Below are positions 55,801-64,000 of a stretch of 64,000 nucleotides of DNA, in pieces; positions within the stretch are counted from its first letter, which is position 1, and every line of letters begins with the position of its first letter. Source of the DNA: Granulicella sp. L60 (lineage in GTDB: Bacteria > Acidobacteriota > Terriglobia > Terriglobales > Acidobacteriaceae). The notes under the pieces are model-generated. The model worked only from the letters and a program-made list of their open reading frames with translations. It was not told the DNA's origin and did not search any database. The stretch is from positions 319,894 to 383,893 of the forward strand of contig NZ_LMUR01000020.1 of the NCBI RefSeq assembly GCF_009765825.1. Direction: 5' to 3'. Position numbers and translations under genes: made by a program.

Positions 55801-56466
55801 TCAGATTAACGTCTGCCGTTTTGCATCATTCGCAATCGTGGCTGGTGAATAAAATCCCATCGGCTGGTTATTGAAGAGAGCACAGGTATAAGCTGCTGCG
55901 TAATGATATCGGGTGTAGGCGCTCGAATACGCAATGGAGGCAAAGCTGTGGGCGTGCGATTCGGGGAACATAAATTCTTTCACAGTCGAGAGAACCCGCA
56001 TCACTTCTTCCTGCGTCGACGCGTCAAATCCGTTAGCGGCCATGCCTTCGTGTAGTCGGGCTTTTAGTCCGGCTATGATCGACTCAGATCGTTTGCCACC
56101 CATCGCCTTACGTAGCTCCTCGGCTTCTCCACCTGACAGATTTGCGGCGACCATACCAATCTTCATCACCTGCTCCTGGAACAACGGCACACCAAGTGTT
56201 CGTTCCAGAAATGGCTTGAAGGACGAATGGAGATAGGTAATGGGTTCTCGCCCAAGCCTGTGTGCGATATAGAGATTGACGAACTTTCCTGTCACAGGTC
56301 CAGGGCGGATAATGGCAACTTGCATCGACAGATCGGCGAAGCATTTCGGCTTCGTACGCGGCAGAGCAGACATTTGGGCACGGCTTTCGATCTGAAACAG
56401 CCCCGCGGTATCGGCCTGCCCGATAGTCGCGTAGAGTGCGAGCGGTGCTGTCGATAAGTTCTTCAA
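55801..56466 (-). pseudogene. Fragment of DnaE2-like error-prone DNA polymerase III alpha subunit
   Basis: The 221-residue minus-strand frame matches the central DnaE/DnaE2 region: QADTAGLFQIESRAQM, VAIIRPGPVTGKFVN, RTLGVPLFQEQVMKI, FPESHAHSFASIAYSSAY, ALFNNQPMGFYSPATI. Full DnaE2 proteins exceed 1,000 residues. Here the PHP domain, the catalytic aspartates and the C-terminal part are missing on both sides. The conserved Y/W residues are partly changed. I read it as a remnant near the right end of the island. Confidence 0.8.
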
Positions 56467-56786
56467 CGAACGGAATGTCGCTTGGGGAGATCGTTCGAAC
56501 AGAAGTGGAGAGTTCCCATACGTCAGACGCTCTTGCCCTGCTGACTATATCTCCCAAAAGTCTCGGCGCACGTGAAGCCGGAAATCGGTTGACGGTTTGA
56601 GGCTGCCGGAAGTTCAGCCGCGTACAGAACGTAACCCGCTCTATCGAGCGTTCCAGACTGAAATCACAACTCCATATTCGATCAACCTCGGAATTGTCGG
56701 GTTCCTCCAGGTGCAGAGCCAACACACCGTCGCCACGGCTGAAGTCGACTCGGAACCGATCACGCGCAAAGCTGTGATTTGCTTCC

Positions 56787-56936
56787 TCAGATGTAATCTG
56801 AGTTTCGTACGGTGACCCAAGCAACTAGCTGCGCTTCTGCTTCATTGAAATCGTCCAAAAACAGGTTGACGCGAATGACCGTAGTGACCCGCTGCACCGG
56901 CAGGGCCATCAGTTGTTCCTGAAACGTGGGACTCAT
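56787..56936 (-). CDS. Small hypothetical protein at island right end (49 aa), doubtful
   Basis: ATG 56936 follows GGAG with good spacing and encodes 49 residues starting MSPTFQEQLMALPVQ and ending VTVRNSDYI. No family is recognised. An overlapping minus-strand frame (56824-56108) has no clear start and crosses the polymerase fragment, so it is not called. The gene may be a remnant like its neighbour. Confidence 0.3.
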   Translation of the reverse strand: MSPTFQEQLMALPVQRVTTVIRVNLFLDDFNEAEAQLVAWVTVRNSDYI

Positions 56937-57006
56937 GGCATCTCCGAGAGTGAACCATTTCGACAACTAAGGTGAAGGTGAAACTGTACACAGCCACGAT
57001 ATAACG

Positions 57007-57028
57007 GAACAGCCATCAAAACAGCCAC
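57007..57028 (+). repeat. 22-bp repeat, candidate integrase arm site (right)
   Basis: The sequence is identical to 15759-15780. A further ACAGCCAC unit lies at 56990-56997. The set is 65 bp inside attR. This symmetric placement at both island ends supports integrase arm-site binding. Confidence 0.6.
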
Positions 57029-57045
57029 TCAGCCAAAACGAAGAA

Positions 57046-57064
57046 AGCCACCTCTCGGGTGGCT
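57046..57064 (-). terminator. Terminator downstream of tRNA-Asn
   Basis: AGCCACC-5 nt-GGTGGCT is a perfect 7-bp stem. Read leftward it is followed by TTCTTCGTTTTGG, a T-rich tail. It lies 30 bp beyond the 3' end of tRNA-Asn and is carried by the island, replacing the original chromosomal terminator at 15544-15562. Confidence 0.65.
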
Positions 57065-57092
57065 CCTGCAAGCTGCTGATTATGTTTACTTT

Positions 57093-57168
<76 letters not shown>

Positions 57169-57334
57169 ATATCTTGGATCCACCAGTGCAGATGTCGCCT
57201 TCATTGTTATAACAAATAAGGATAGGGCGGTCAAAGGGCAAAAACGAAGCGATCGTCCAAACCACAACACACAGTCGTGAACAAGTGTCTGCGTTGTCGA
57301 GCGAACAACGCCTAGAAAGGAAACTGACCTGGAT

Positions 57335-58141
57335 TTAGGGGTAGAGAAGAACCGCAATATTGTAAGCCGTAAACGGACTCTTCCGATCCACCGAGCAAGC
57401 CCCTACTACTGCCTGGTGGTACTTACCCGAAGCCAGCCGTGTCTTCAACTGGTTCGGAATCTGGTCCAGGCTCGAAGCCGTATAGCGCATGATGTACCAG
57501 GGCTGTCGCGATCCTGCATAGCCTTTGCTCATCGCGCACGTCTGCCGCGCCTCATCGGTCGTCTGCGAAACGCGCAGGCCCGAGCGGCCAATCACATCCG
57601 CAATCGTGCTCTCCTGCTTATCCAGCGAGAGCGTCTCCACGGTGCTCGCAAAGTCTTCAACCGCATACAGCTGATCGCCCCGCACCACCACCGCAATCGC
57701 AATCGAATCGACATTTGGATCCAGCAGATTCGCGCGATGGCCCGGCGAGTGCATCCACAGATCGTGAATGATCACCGAGTTCGGAGCCTCGCCAACGTTT
57801 TCCGAGATCAGGCTGAAATGGACACCCGCCTCGGCGCCGCGGTCCGCCAGCTCAGGCTCTCCATCGAACTGATGCGAGATGGTCTCATGCTCAGCCATCT
57901 CCCTCGCATGCGAGGCAGAGGCCTCCATCAGCATCGGATCGAAGCGCAGCGGAGAAAGCCCCTCATGCACGCGCTCTTCATTCGCAGCCGCAAACAGATA
58001 CTGTTCCGCAACCGTTAGATTCACCTCAGGCTGCCCTACACTCTGACTGCGAAGATCGCTCGCAGCAGCGGACACTGCAAATGCAGCGATCAAGGCAATC
58101 GAAGGAATACCGAGCGAGAGGTGCCGAAGTCGCAGCTGCAT
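57335..58141 (-). CDS. Secreted CAP-domain (SCP/PR-1-like) protein
   Basis: The protein has 268 residues from ATG 58141; an alternative start at 58198 would put 19 residues before the signal peptide. The signal (IALIAAFAVSAAAS) is followed by a CAP domain (about 40-155): AEQYLFAAANEERVHEGLSP, HAREMAEHETISHQ, ISENVGEAP, and HDLWMHSPGHRANLLDPNV, which carries the HR motif. The C-terminal 110 residues are not recognised. It is presumed to act in the envelope or outside the cell. It is the first gene beyond the tRNA in the chromosome. Confidence 0.85.
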   Translation of the reverse strand: MQLRLRHLSLGIPSIALIAAFAVSAAASDLRSQSVGQPEVNLTVAEQYLFAAANEERVHEGLSPLRFDPMLMEASASHAREMAEHETISHQFDGEPELADRGAEAGVHFSLISENVGEAPNSVIIHDLWMHSPGHRANLLDPNVDSIAIAVVVRGDQLYAVEDFASTVETLSLDKQESTIADVIGRSGLRVSQTTDEARQTCAMSKGYAGSRQPWYIMRYTASSLDQIPNQLKTRLASGKYHQAVVGACSVDRKSPFTAYNIAVLLYP

Positions 58142-58326
58142 GAACCCGATTCTAGGTTTGCAGCAGGGCACAAGGGCATACCACTTTAGCGTCAGCACAG
58201 GAGTTCACCTCCTTCCTCTATCGGAGGAGCAGGTGAAGACTTTAGATGCCGAATCAACAGAAATAGAGATCTATACAGATCTCAGAACACGATCGCGCAG
58301 AGAACTTCAACCTACAAATCAGGAAG

Positions 58327-59112
58327 CTAGTGCGAACTCCAAGTCTTATCCGAAGAGTTGCAGAGCCTCTCCAGCGTGCAGTCCACGCATCTCGGCTTCC
58401 GCGCAATGCAGATCTGCCGTCCATGATGAATCAGCTCATGCGAAAACGCGATCCACCGGTCCTGCGGAAGTATCTTCATCAGATCCCGCTCCACCTTCTC
58501 TGGCGCCGTCTCTTTGGTCAACTCCAGCCTCCGCGACAGCCGCATCACATGCGTGTCCACCACCACGCCCACCGCAATCCCATACCACGACCCCAGCACC
58601 ACATTCCCCGTCTTCCGAGCCACCCCCGGCAGCCGCAGAATCTCCTCCATCGTCTGCGGAACCTTCCCCCCAAACTCCTCCGTCACCAACCGCGCCGCGC
58701 CCTGAATCGACTTCGCCTTATTCCGAAAAAATCCCGTTGTCCGAATCAACTCCTCAAGCTCCGGCAGGGAAGCGCTCGCCATCGCCTTCGGATTCGGAAA
58801 CGCCTTGAACAGCGCTGGCGTCACCAGGTTCACTCGTATATCCGTACACTGCGCGCTCAGAATCGTAGCCACCGTCAGCTCCCACGCATTCTTATGCGTC
58901 AAAGCACAGACCACCCCCGGATACGTCTTCCGCAGCGCATCCAGAATCGCCGCCACCCGCGCTGGATCAAGCGGCTTCTGTGTCTTGCCCGCACGCTTCT
59001 TCGCCGCAACCGGCTCACTCGCAGCAATCGCCCGAGCCTTCGCCCCAACTACCGCCTTTGCCTTCGCGCCTTTAGCCGAACTCCCAGTCCGAACCACCGT
59101 CGTCTTCGCCAT
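58327..59112 (-). CDS. nth: Endonuclease III (DNA glycosylase/AP lyase)
   Basis: This 261-residue protein has a Lys/Ala-rich N-terminal extension of about 45 residues before the catalytic domain. The helix-hairpin-helix LPGVARKTGNVVLG carries the catalytic Lys, and the catalytic Asp is in VVDTHVMRLSRRL. The C-terminal iron-sulfur loop has the C-x6-C-x2-C-x5-C spacing (CIARKPRCVDCTLERLC). It removes oxidised pyrimidines and nicks the abasic site. It starts 3 bp after the hemQ stop and is probably co-transcribed with it. Confidence 0.92.
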   Translation of the reverse strand: MAKTTVVRTGSSAKGAKAKAVVGAKARAIAASEPVAAKKRAGKTQKPLDPARVAAILDALRKTYPGVVCALTHKNAWELTVATILSAQCTDIRVNLVTPALFKAFPNPKAMASASLPELEELIRTTGFFRNKAKSIQGAARLVTEEFGGKVPQTMEEILRLPGVARKTGNVVLGSWYGIAVGVVVDTHVMRLSRRLELTKETAPEKVERDLMKILPQDRWIAFSHELIHHGRQICIARKPRCVDCTLERLCNSSDKTWSSH

Positions 59113-59115
59113 CCG

Positions 59116-59958
59116 CTACCCCAGCCGGTTCAGCATCTCCGCCGGCGTCACCCGCACGCAGCTGAAGATCGGTGTGTCCTGCAGCGTAAACATGCTGATC
59201 TCCGTCTCCCGAAGCTGCTGCACCAGGTCCAGAAAGTCCTCCGGAAAGTTAGTCTCGAACGCCACCACAAACTCCTGGTCGTCGATCCCGAACGAGTACG
59301 TAGTATTCAGCTTCACCCGCGGATACATCAGCCCAATCCGGATATGCTCATCCATCAGCCGCTTCCGCTCTGGCGCCGGGAGCAGATACCACGGCCTCGT
59401 CTTCCAGAACGGATAGATGAAGATGTACTTCTGTCCACCCGGACGAATCGCCCCGCGTCCCTCGCCTTCACTCTCATCCGGCCGGTCAATCTGATACTGC
59501 GACCGCTTCGTCATCGCCAGAAAGTTATGCGGCGAGTTCAAATACCCACCTAGCGGCGTCCGCATCAACTCGCTCCGCATCTGGTTCAACTCGTCTACCC
59601 CATACCCGATCGACCACACGCACATATCCACATCGCCGCGCGTCCCAATCGTCGAATACGTCAGCGACACAAACTCACCCGGCTTATTCCACTTCGTCAA
59701 CACCTCGACGAACGCCGCCCTGTGCGCCGCCTTCTCCTCTTCCGGCAGCCTGCGCCACTCCGGCATCACCTTATAGAAACTGAAGCAGACAATCTGCCTC
59801 TTTACCGCAGGCTTCGACGGATCATGCGGCTGCGCACCATAGCTGCTAGCCGGACGCCCCGTCGAAGCCGTCCCCGCTGCCGCAACTGGCGCCTCCAAAA
59901 CCCCTGTCGCCGCCTTCAACTCCGAACCATCATGCTTCAACGCAATATTCTCTGCCAT
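59116..59958 (-). CDS. hemQ: Coproheme decarboxylase HemQ (chlorite-dismutase family)
   Basis: The protein has 280 residues from ATG 59958. A low-complexity N-terminal part is followed by the chlorite-dismutase-like double ferredoxin fold: QIVCFSFYKVMPEWRRLP, MCVWSIGYGVDELNQM, and KYIFIYPFWKTRPWYLLP. The last contains the Tyr and Lys region expected in ChdC/HemQ. Later come RVKLNTTYSFGIDDQEFVVAFE and MFTLQDTPIFSCVR. HemQ makes protoheme from coproheme in monoderm-type heme synthesis, a route used by Acidobacteria. It overlaps no gene but is 3 bp from nth. Confidence 0.87.
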   Translation of the reverse strand: MAENIALKHDGSELKAATGVLEAPVAAAGTASTGRPASSYGAQPHDPSKPAVKRQIVCFSFYKVMPEWRRLPEEEKAAHRAAFVEVLTKWNKPGEFVSLTYSTIGTRGDVDMCVWSIGYGVDELNQMRSELMRTPLGGYLNSPHNFLAMTKRSQYQIDRPDESEGEGRGAIRPGGQKYIFIYPFWKTRPWYLLPAPERKRLMDEHIRIGLMYPRVKLNTTYSFGIDDQEFVVAFETNFPEDFLDLVQQLRETEISMFTLQDTPIFSCVRVTPAEMLNRLG

Positions 59959-60010
59959 GCCCCGATTGTCTCGCGAACAGCCCCGCCATGCAAAGGGGCC
60001 TGCCATCCCC

Positions 60011-60742
60011 TCAAGCATTGCTGTGAGTTAGCCGCCGGACATCGTCCATCACCGGCATCGCCGCCAGCAACAGCAGCACCGCCGACAGCGGCACCGTAAA
60101 AAAGAATCCCAGGTGCCGAAAGCCCACCGCTCCAGTCACTCCGCCCACAAAGAAAAGCCCCACCAGCGAGGTCAGCAGCCGCAGCGCCGTCAGCTCGCTT
60201 GCAATCGTCTCTCGCTCAGCCCTCGACGCAATCCGTCCCATCGCAATCCCGATATCGGTCACCATCCCCGTCAGGTGTGTCGTACGAATCACCGACTTCG
60301 AGATCTTCGTAATCATCGCGTTCTGCAGCCCCATCGTGAAACACAGTAGCATCACCGTTCCCAGCACGCGTCCCCCGGCAAACTCCTCGCCCGTAAGCCC
60401 GAACACCAACAGCAGAGCCGCCTCGACGATCAACGGCAGCGCATATTCACTCTCCAGCTCCCGAGCACGCGCCCACCGGATCAGCAGCGTCGTCACGAAC
60501 GCCCCACACAGAAACGAGAGCACCGCCGCCAGACCATGCATCACCAGCGGCAGACTCCACACCGCAAGCCCGTCCGCCATCGCCGACACAATGCCCGACA
60601 TATGAGACGTATACTGCCTCACCGCTAGAAATCCCCCGGCATTCGCAGACCCGGCAACAAAGGCCAGATATCTGGCCAGGTGGCGATTAGCCGAATCCGT
60701 CCGTTTGCTTCCCGTCAGCCTGCGCAGATAGTGCAGCGGCAT
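60011..60742 (-). CDS. DUF1275 (YoaK-like) membrane protein
   Basis: This 243-residue protein has six hydrophobic segments. DUF1275 landmarks are present: ARYLAFVAGSANAGGFLAVRQYTSHMSGIV near the N-terminus (segment 23-52), CGAFVTTLLI, and MGLQNAMITKISKSVIRTTHLTGMVTDIG in the centre. Members are probable inner-membrane transporters of unknown substrate. It lies 52 bp upstream of hemQ on the same strand. Confidence 0.85.
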   Translation of the reverse strand: MPLHYLRRLTGSKRTDSANRHLARYLAFVAGSANAGGFLAVRQYTSHMSGIVSAMADGLAVWSLPLVMHGLAAVLSFLCGAFVTTLLIRWARARELESEYALPLIVEAALLLVFGLTGEEFAGGRVLGTVMLLCFTMGLQNAMITKISKSVIRTTHLTGMVTDIGIAMGRIASRAERETIASELTALRLLTSLVGLFFVGGVTGAVGFRHLGFFFTVPLSAVLLLLAAMPVMDDVRRLTHSNA

Positions 60743-60842
60743 ACCTCATGCTAAACCACCCTCCCGCCCCATCCGCAATCCACCCTCCTGAGTCACGCGC
60801 ATTCACCGTCTCCTTAATCTCGACCCGCTATACTGCACCTGC

Positions 60843-61469
60843 ATGTCAGAAAAAATCATCGCCCTCCTCGTCGGAGCTATCGCTGCCGGCGGCTACGCCA
60901 GCGTCATTCTCCTCATGGCCATCCAGTCCGCCTGCATTCCTATCCCATCCGAGGTCATCATGCCTCTCGCCGGATGGGCACTCGCGCACACGCAGCTCGA
61001 CCTTATCCTCCTCGCGACCGTCGCATCCCTCGCCTCCAACCTCGGCTCCATCCCCGCCTACTGGGTCGGCGCGCGCGGCGGACGTCCCATGGTCGAGCGC
61101 TACGGCAGCTACCTCCTGCTCAGCCGCCACGACCTCGACCGCGTCGACAGTTTCTTCGCCCGCTTCGGCTCCATCGCCGTCCTCATCGGACGCATGCTCC
61201 CCATCGTCCGCACCTTCATCGCCTTCCCCGCCGGCGTAGCCAAGATGAACCAGCTTCGCTTCCACATCTACACCTTCATCGGCTCCTGGCCCTGGTGCTA
61301 CGCCCTCGCCTACATCGGCATGAAGCTAGGCGCCCAGTGGAACACCAACCCCGAGTTCAAAGCAGTCTTCCACCGCTTCCACCTCGCCGTAGAAGCAGTC
61401 CTCCTCGGCGGCATCATCTGGTTCGTCGTCTCCCACTGGAAGAACCGCATCCGCACCGAGCCAGCCTGA
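60843..61469 (+). CDS. DedA-family membrane protein
   Basis: This 208-residue protein carries the DedA/SNARE-associated pattern: IPIPSEVIMPLAGWAL (conserved Glu), LASNLGSIPAYWVGARGG, a middle loop FFARFGSIAVLIGRMLPIVRTFIAFPAG with the GRxxPxxRT motif, and WPWCYALAYIGMKLG. This family acts in undecaprenyl-phosphate or phospholipid flipping across the inner membrane. A hairpin terminator follows at 61521. Confidence 0.88.
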   Translation: MSEKIIALLVGAIAAGGYASVILLMAIQSACIPIPSEVIMPLAGWALAHTQLDLILLATVASLASNLGSIPAYWVGARGGRPMVERYGSYLLLSRHDLDRVDSFFARFGSIAVLIGRMLPIVRTFIAFPAGVAKMNQLRFHIYTFIGSWPWCYALAYIGMKLGAQWNTNPEFKAVFHRFHLAVEAVLLGGIIWFVVSHWKNRIRTEPA

Positions 61470-61520
61470 CATCTGGCGTGAGCCTCTCTTGCAATCATGC
61501 CTCGTCACAAAAAATCTGAG

Positions 61521-61562
61521 CTCAACATCACGCAGGCCAATCGGCTTGCGTGATGTTGAGCC
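61521..61562. terminator. Strong bidirectional terminator hairpin
   Basis: Arms of 19 bases (61521-61539 and 61544-61562) pair with a single G-T wobble and a 4-nt loop (AATC). It lies between the convergent DedA and CHRD genes and would stop transcription from both sides. A-rich sequence on the left side gives a T-tract for leftward reading. Confidence 0.85.
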
Positions 61563-61567
61563 AGTCC

Positions 61568-62008
61568 CTACTTGTCCTGCATCACCTGTCCGCGAATCTC
61601 CCCACCCGCATTCGCAGCCGTATGGATGTTGAAGTACCACTTCCCAGCCAGCAGATCCTTCTCCTGCTCCGGAGTCAGCGTCGCCGTCCCATCAATAGGA
61701 CTCACAATCGGACTAGTCTTGACCGCAACCTGCGGTCCGGCGTTCGCTCCAGGAGCGGCAGGACCGTGAAAGTGAGCCGCCACGGCTGCTCCCGTCAGCC
61801 CATCGAATGTCACGTGATACGTAAGTTCGTTCGTCGCGGTATCCAGCGTCGCCGTCAGAACTCCTGTTCCGCTGCTGTTCTTTGGAGGAACCTCAGACGC
61901 AGCATTCAGTGTCGCCTTCAACGCAATGGTGGCTGCCTGCGCAGCGATCGATGCAAACGCAAGGGCGGACGCGATGACCGCTCCCCGAAAACGGCGATTC
62001 ATGTTCAT
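61568..62008 (-). CDS. Secreted CHRD-domain protein
   Basis: This 146-residue protein has a signal peptide (RFRGAVIASALAFASIAAQA). A CHRD domain follows: LNAASEVPPKNSSGTG, LTYHVTFDGLTGAAVAAHFHGPA, and GKWYFNIHTAANAGGEIRGQV. The His-rich AAHFHGPA and WYFNIHT motifs are characteristic. AAAAGGAG precedes ATG 62008. It is exported; the function in bacteria is unknown. Confidence 0.88.
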   Translation of the reverse strand: MNMNRRFRGAVIASALAFASIAAQAATIALKATLNAASEVPPKNSSGTGVLTATLDTATNELTYHVTFDGLTGAAVAAHFHGPAAPGANAGPQVAVKTSPIVSPIDGTATLTPEQEKDLLAGKWYFNIHTAANAGGEIRGQVMQDK

Positions 62009-62218
62009 TATGTGTTTCTCCTTTTGAATTGTTCAGAAGCTTATTGTCTATTTGATGCTGGAACCCAACTCACAGCCAATCCTTTAGTCGCCAGCGAACT
62101 GCCGGCAACCTCTTTGCTGGATTGATACAGCCGACATTTGCCCCCATCCTCCACCGTGAGCGATACTAAAGAGTCCGCATCACACGGAAAAATCGCACCA
62201 TAGAAGGGTACTGCCAGA

Positions 62219-63559
62219 ATGTCTACACCCCCAGCCGCTACGCAAGACGCGGCCAGCATTAAGCCCGCAACAGGAAAACTCGGCGTCATGATTCCCGGCA
62301 TGGGAGCTGTCGCCACCACCCTCATCGCAGGCGTAGAAGCCATCCGTCGCGGCTTCGCCAAACCCATCGGTTCCACCACCCAGATGGGCACCATCCGCCT
62401 CGGCAAACGCACCGACGCCCGCAGCCCCCTCATCAAAGACTTCGCCCCCATCGCCGATCTCAACGATCTCGTCTTCACCGGTTGGGACATCTTCGGCGGC
62501 AACCTCTACGACGCCGCCAAGACCGCCCAGGTCCTCGACCGCGACCAGCTCGAACAGATGCGTCCCTTCCTCGAGTCCATCGAGCCCATGCCCGCCGTCT
62601 TCGACCAGCACTACGTCAAGCGCCTCACCGGCACCAAGATCAAGACCGGCAAGAACAAGTGCGACCTCGCCAACCAGATCCGCAACGACATCGCCGAGTT
62701 CAAAACCAAGACCGACCGTCAGATCATGATCTGGTGCGGCTCCACCGAGATCTATCTCGAGCAGACCGCCGTCCACGAGACCCTCGAAGCCTTCGAAAAA
62801 GGCCTCGTCGACAACGACCCCAACATCTCCCCCTCCATGCTCTACGCCTGGGCCGCCCTCAAAGAAGGCATCCCCTTCGCCAACGGCGCACCCAACCTCA
62901 CCGTCGACATCCCCGCCCTGCAGGAGCTCTCTAAAAAGATGAACGCTCCCATCTGCGGCAAGGACTTCAAGACCGGCCAGACCTTCATCAAGACCGTTCT
63001 CGCGCCCGCCTTCAAGGTCCGCAACCTCGGCGTCGCCGGCTGGTACTCCACCAACATCCTTGGCAACCGCGACGGCGAAGTCCTCGACGATCCCGACTCC
63101 TTCAAGACCAAGGAAGTCTCGAAGCTCGGCGTCCTAGAGCACATCTTCCAGCCCGAACTCCACCCCGACCTCTACAAGGATCTCTACCACAAAGTCCGCA
63201 TCAACTATTACCCGCCGCGTGGTGATAACAAAGAGGGTTGGGATAACATCGACATCTTCGGTTGGCTCGGCTACCCGATGCAGCTCAAGGTAGACTTTCT
63301 CTGCCGCGACTCCATCCTCGCCGCCCCGCTTGCCCTCGACCTCATCCTCTTCATGGACCTCGCAGCCCGCACCCCAAGCCTCCGCGGTCTCGGCATCCAG
63401 GAGTGGCTCAGCTTCTACTTCAAGGACCCAGACTCCGCGCCCGGCGTCTATCCCGAGCACGACCTCTTCATCCAGAACATGAAGCTCAAAAATACCCTCC
63501 GCCACATCATGGGCGAAGGCCTCATCACCCACCTCGGCCTCGACTACTACGGCGACTAA
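62219..63559 (+). CDS. ino1: Myo-inositol-1-phosphate synthase
   Basis: This 446-residue enzyme has family features: an NAD-binding start (KLGVMIPGMGAVATTLIAGVEA), GSTTQMGTIRLGKR, DLVFTGWDIFGGNLYDAA, GIPFANGAPNLTVDIPAL, and GKDFKTGQTFIKTVLAPAFK with the catalytic lysines. GWYSTNILGNRDG and VDFLCRDSILAAPLALDL follow. It converts glucose-6-phosphate to inositol-1-phosphate for inositol lipids or solutes. The length is typical of the bacterial form. It is followed by a gap of 65 bp to a convergent gene. Confidence 0.92.
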   Translation: MSTPPAATQDAASIKPATGKLGVMIPGMGAVATTLIAGVEAIRRGFAKPIGSTTQMGTIRLGKRTDARSPLIKDFAPIADLNDLVFTGWDIFGGNLYDAAKTAQVLDRDQLEQMRPFLESIEPMPAVFDQHYVKRLTGTKIKTGKNKCDLANQIRNDIAEFKTKTDRQIMIWCGSTEIYLEQTAVHETLEAFEKGLVDNDPNISPSMLYAWAALKEGIPFANGAPNLTVDIPALQELSKKMNAPICGKDFKTGQTFIKTVLAPAFKVRNLGVAGWYSTNILGNRDGEVLDDPDSFKTKEVSKLGVLEHIFQPELHPDLYKDLYHKVRINYYPPRGDNKEGWDNIDIFGWLGYPMQLKVDFLCRDSILAAPLALDLILFMDLAARTPSLRGLGIQEWLSFYFKDPDSAPGVYPEHDLFIQNMKLKNTLRHIMGEGLITHLGLDYYGD

Positions 63560-63624
63560 CCCGTCATCGAACCAACCCGGCGGCTGCGACCCGTCACAAC
63601 TCGCAGCCGCCAGCTTTCATCAAC

Positions 63625-64000
63625 CTACAGCCCCAGAAACTTGAACGGCTTCGCAGCCTTGAAGTCATTCGCCGCATTGCCGGAATATATGTTTTTCTGA
63701 TCTTTCCCCAGATCAAGCTTCATCACCTTCCCGGTCTCCGCCGAAAAATCCACATCCTTGAAGTTGACCCAAAAAGTATTCGGCGTCAGCGCCGACTCGA
63801 AGAAGTAAATCATCCTCTTCTGGTCAGCGACTGTCCTCCATCGCGTCGAAGAAATATTCGGTTGATCCGGAGTCGTGATCCCATACGGCACGGAAACATT
63901 CCGAATCACGCTGAACACACTCGCCACCGTAATATCCGGACTATCCTCCTTGGGAATCGCATTGATATAGAACGAGGCCCGCGCAAACCGGTCCGCCGCG
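63625..64000 (-). CDS. Choloylglycine-hydrolase-family (linear amide C-N hydrolase) protein, partial
   Basis: The minus-strand frame enters from the right edge and ends at 63625, giving the C-terminal 124 residues. RFARASFYINAIPK, ASVFSVIRNVSVPYGI, STRWRTVADQKRMIYFFESAL and FWVNFKDVDF match the C-terminal part of Ntn amidohydrolases (penicillin V acylase, bile salt hydrolase relatives). The catalytic N-terminal Cys lies outside the window. Substrates include acyl-homoserine lactones or penicillin V in related proteins; none can be assigned here. Confidence 0.75.
   Translation of the reverse strand, partial: AADRFARASFYINAIPKEDSPDITVASVFSVIRNVSVPYGITTPDQPNISSTRWRTVADQKRMIYFFESALTPNTFWVNFKDVDFSAETGKVMKLDLGKDQKNIYSGNAANDFKAAKPFKFLGL

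Noticed and set aside
56467-56824. Minus-strand frame upstream of the DnaE2 fragment
   Set aside because: It reads in a different frame from the polymerase, has no clear start and no recognised family; it could not be tied to the polymerase by eye.
58330-59553. Plus-strand open frame of 407 codons
   Set aside because: It lies opposite nth and hemQ, both well supported, and has the Arg/Pro-rich composition of a GC-rich shadow frame.

Overview
The window looks like chromosomal DNA of an acidobacterium of the Terriglobia type (Granulicella, Edaphobacter or Terriglobus relatives). The assignment rests on gene content: a 1,175-residue Oar-like TonB-dependent receptor with an N-terminal carboxypeptidase-regulatory domain, a beta-propeller/Y_Y_Y histidine kinase, a HemQ-type coproheme decarboxylase, a myo-inositol-1-phosphate synthase, and moderately high GC. 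No rRNA is present, so the genus cannot be fixed.

Layout. (1) 1-9024: a TPR/glycosyltransferase-like gene leaves the window on the left. Divergent from it is a tightly overlapping seven-gene operon (CgeB-like glycosyltransferase, FdtA-type ketoisomerase, FdtB-type aminotransferase, GNAT/FemAB-like acyltransferase, two methyltransferases, FAD-like oxidoreductase). It probably makes and attaches a modified 3-amino-3,6-dideoxy sugar. (2) 9257-10372: two small unknown genes, then an intergenic region with inverted repeats and an intrinsic terminator. (3) 10373-15497: Oar-like receptor and a Tat-exported sulfatase, probably for a sulfated polymer or glycan. (4) about 15600-57133: a genomic island of about 41.5 kb inserted in a tRNA-Asn gene. 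(5) 57335-64000: ordinary chromosome (CAP protein, endonuclease III, HemQ, DUF1275 protein, DedA protein, CHRD protein, inositol-phosphate synthase, and a choloylglycine-hydrolase-family gene cut by the right edge).

The island. Its left end is a 41-bp copy of the tRNA-Asn 3' half (15599-15639), followed by a tyrosine recombinase. Its right end is the intact tRNA-Asn (57094-57168). Near the integrase end lies a mobilisation module: excisionase-like HTH protein, MobF/TrwC relaxase-helicase, a membrane protein and a MobC-like protein, with no mating-pair genes. It is therefore best read as a mobilisable rather than self-conjugative element. The cargo is dominated by signal transduction: a MASE4-GAF-PAS histidine kinase, a propeller kinase with its NarL-type partner, and five further response regulators. 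Two of these are duplicated FixJ-like proteins with degraded acidic pockets, and one is a receiver fused to a zinc-ribbon-like tail. The other cargo is detoxification and efflux: MFS plus RND tripartite pump, epoxide hydrolase, SDR, RidA-like protein, nitronate monooxygenase, carbonic anhydrase, FAD reductase, AraC regulator and an ECF sigma factor. A 69-bp element with a 9-bp palindrome occurs upstream of two cargo genes in the same orientation, which suggests a shared regulator.

Decay. Three island genes are split by frameshifts (17207-17730, 17833-18611, 24395-25227). An alpha/beta hydrolase, an AraC protein and a DnaE2-like polymerase are truncated.
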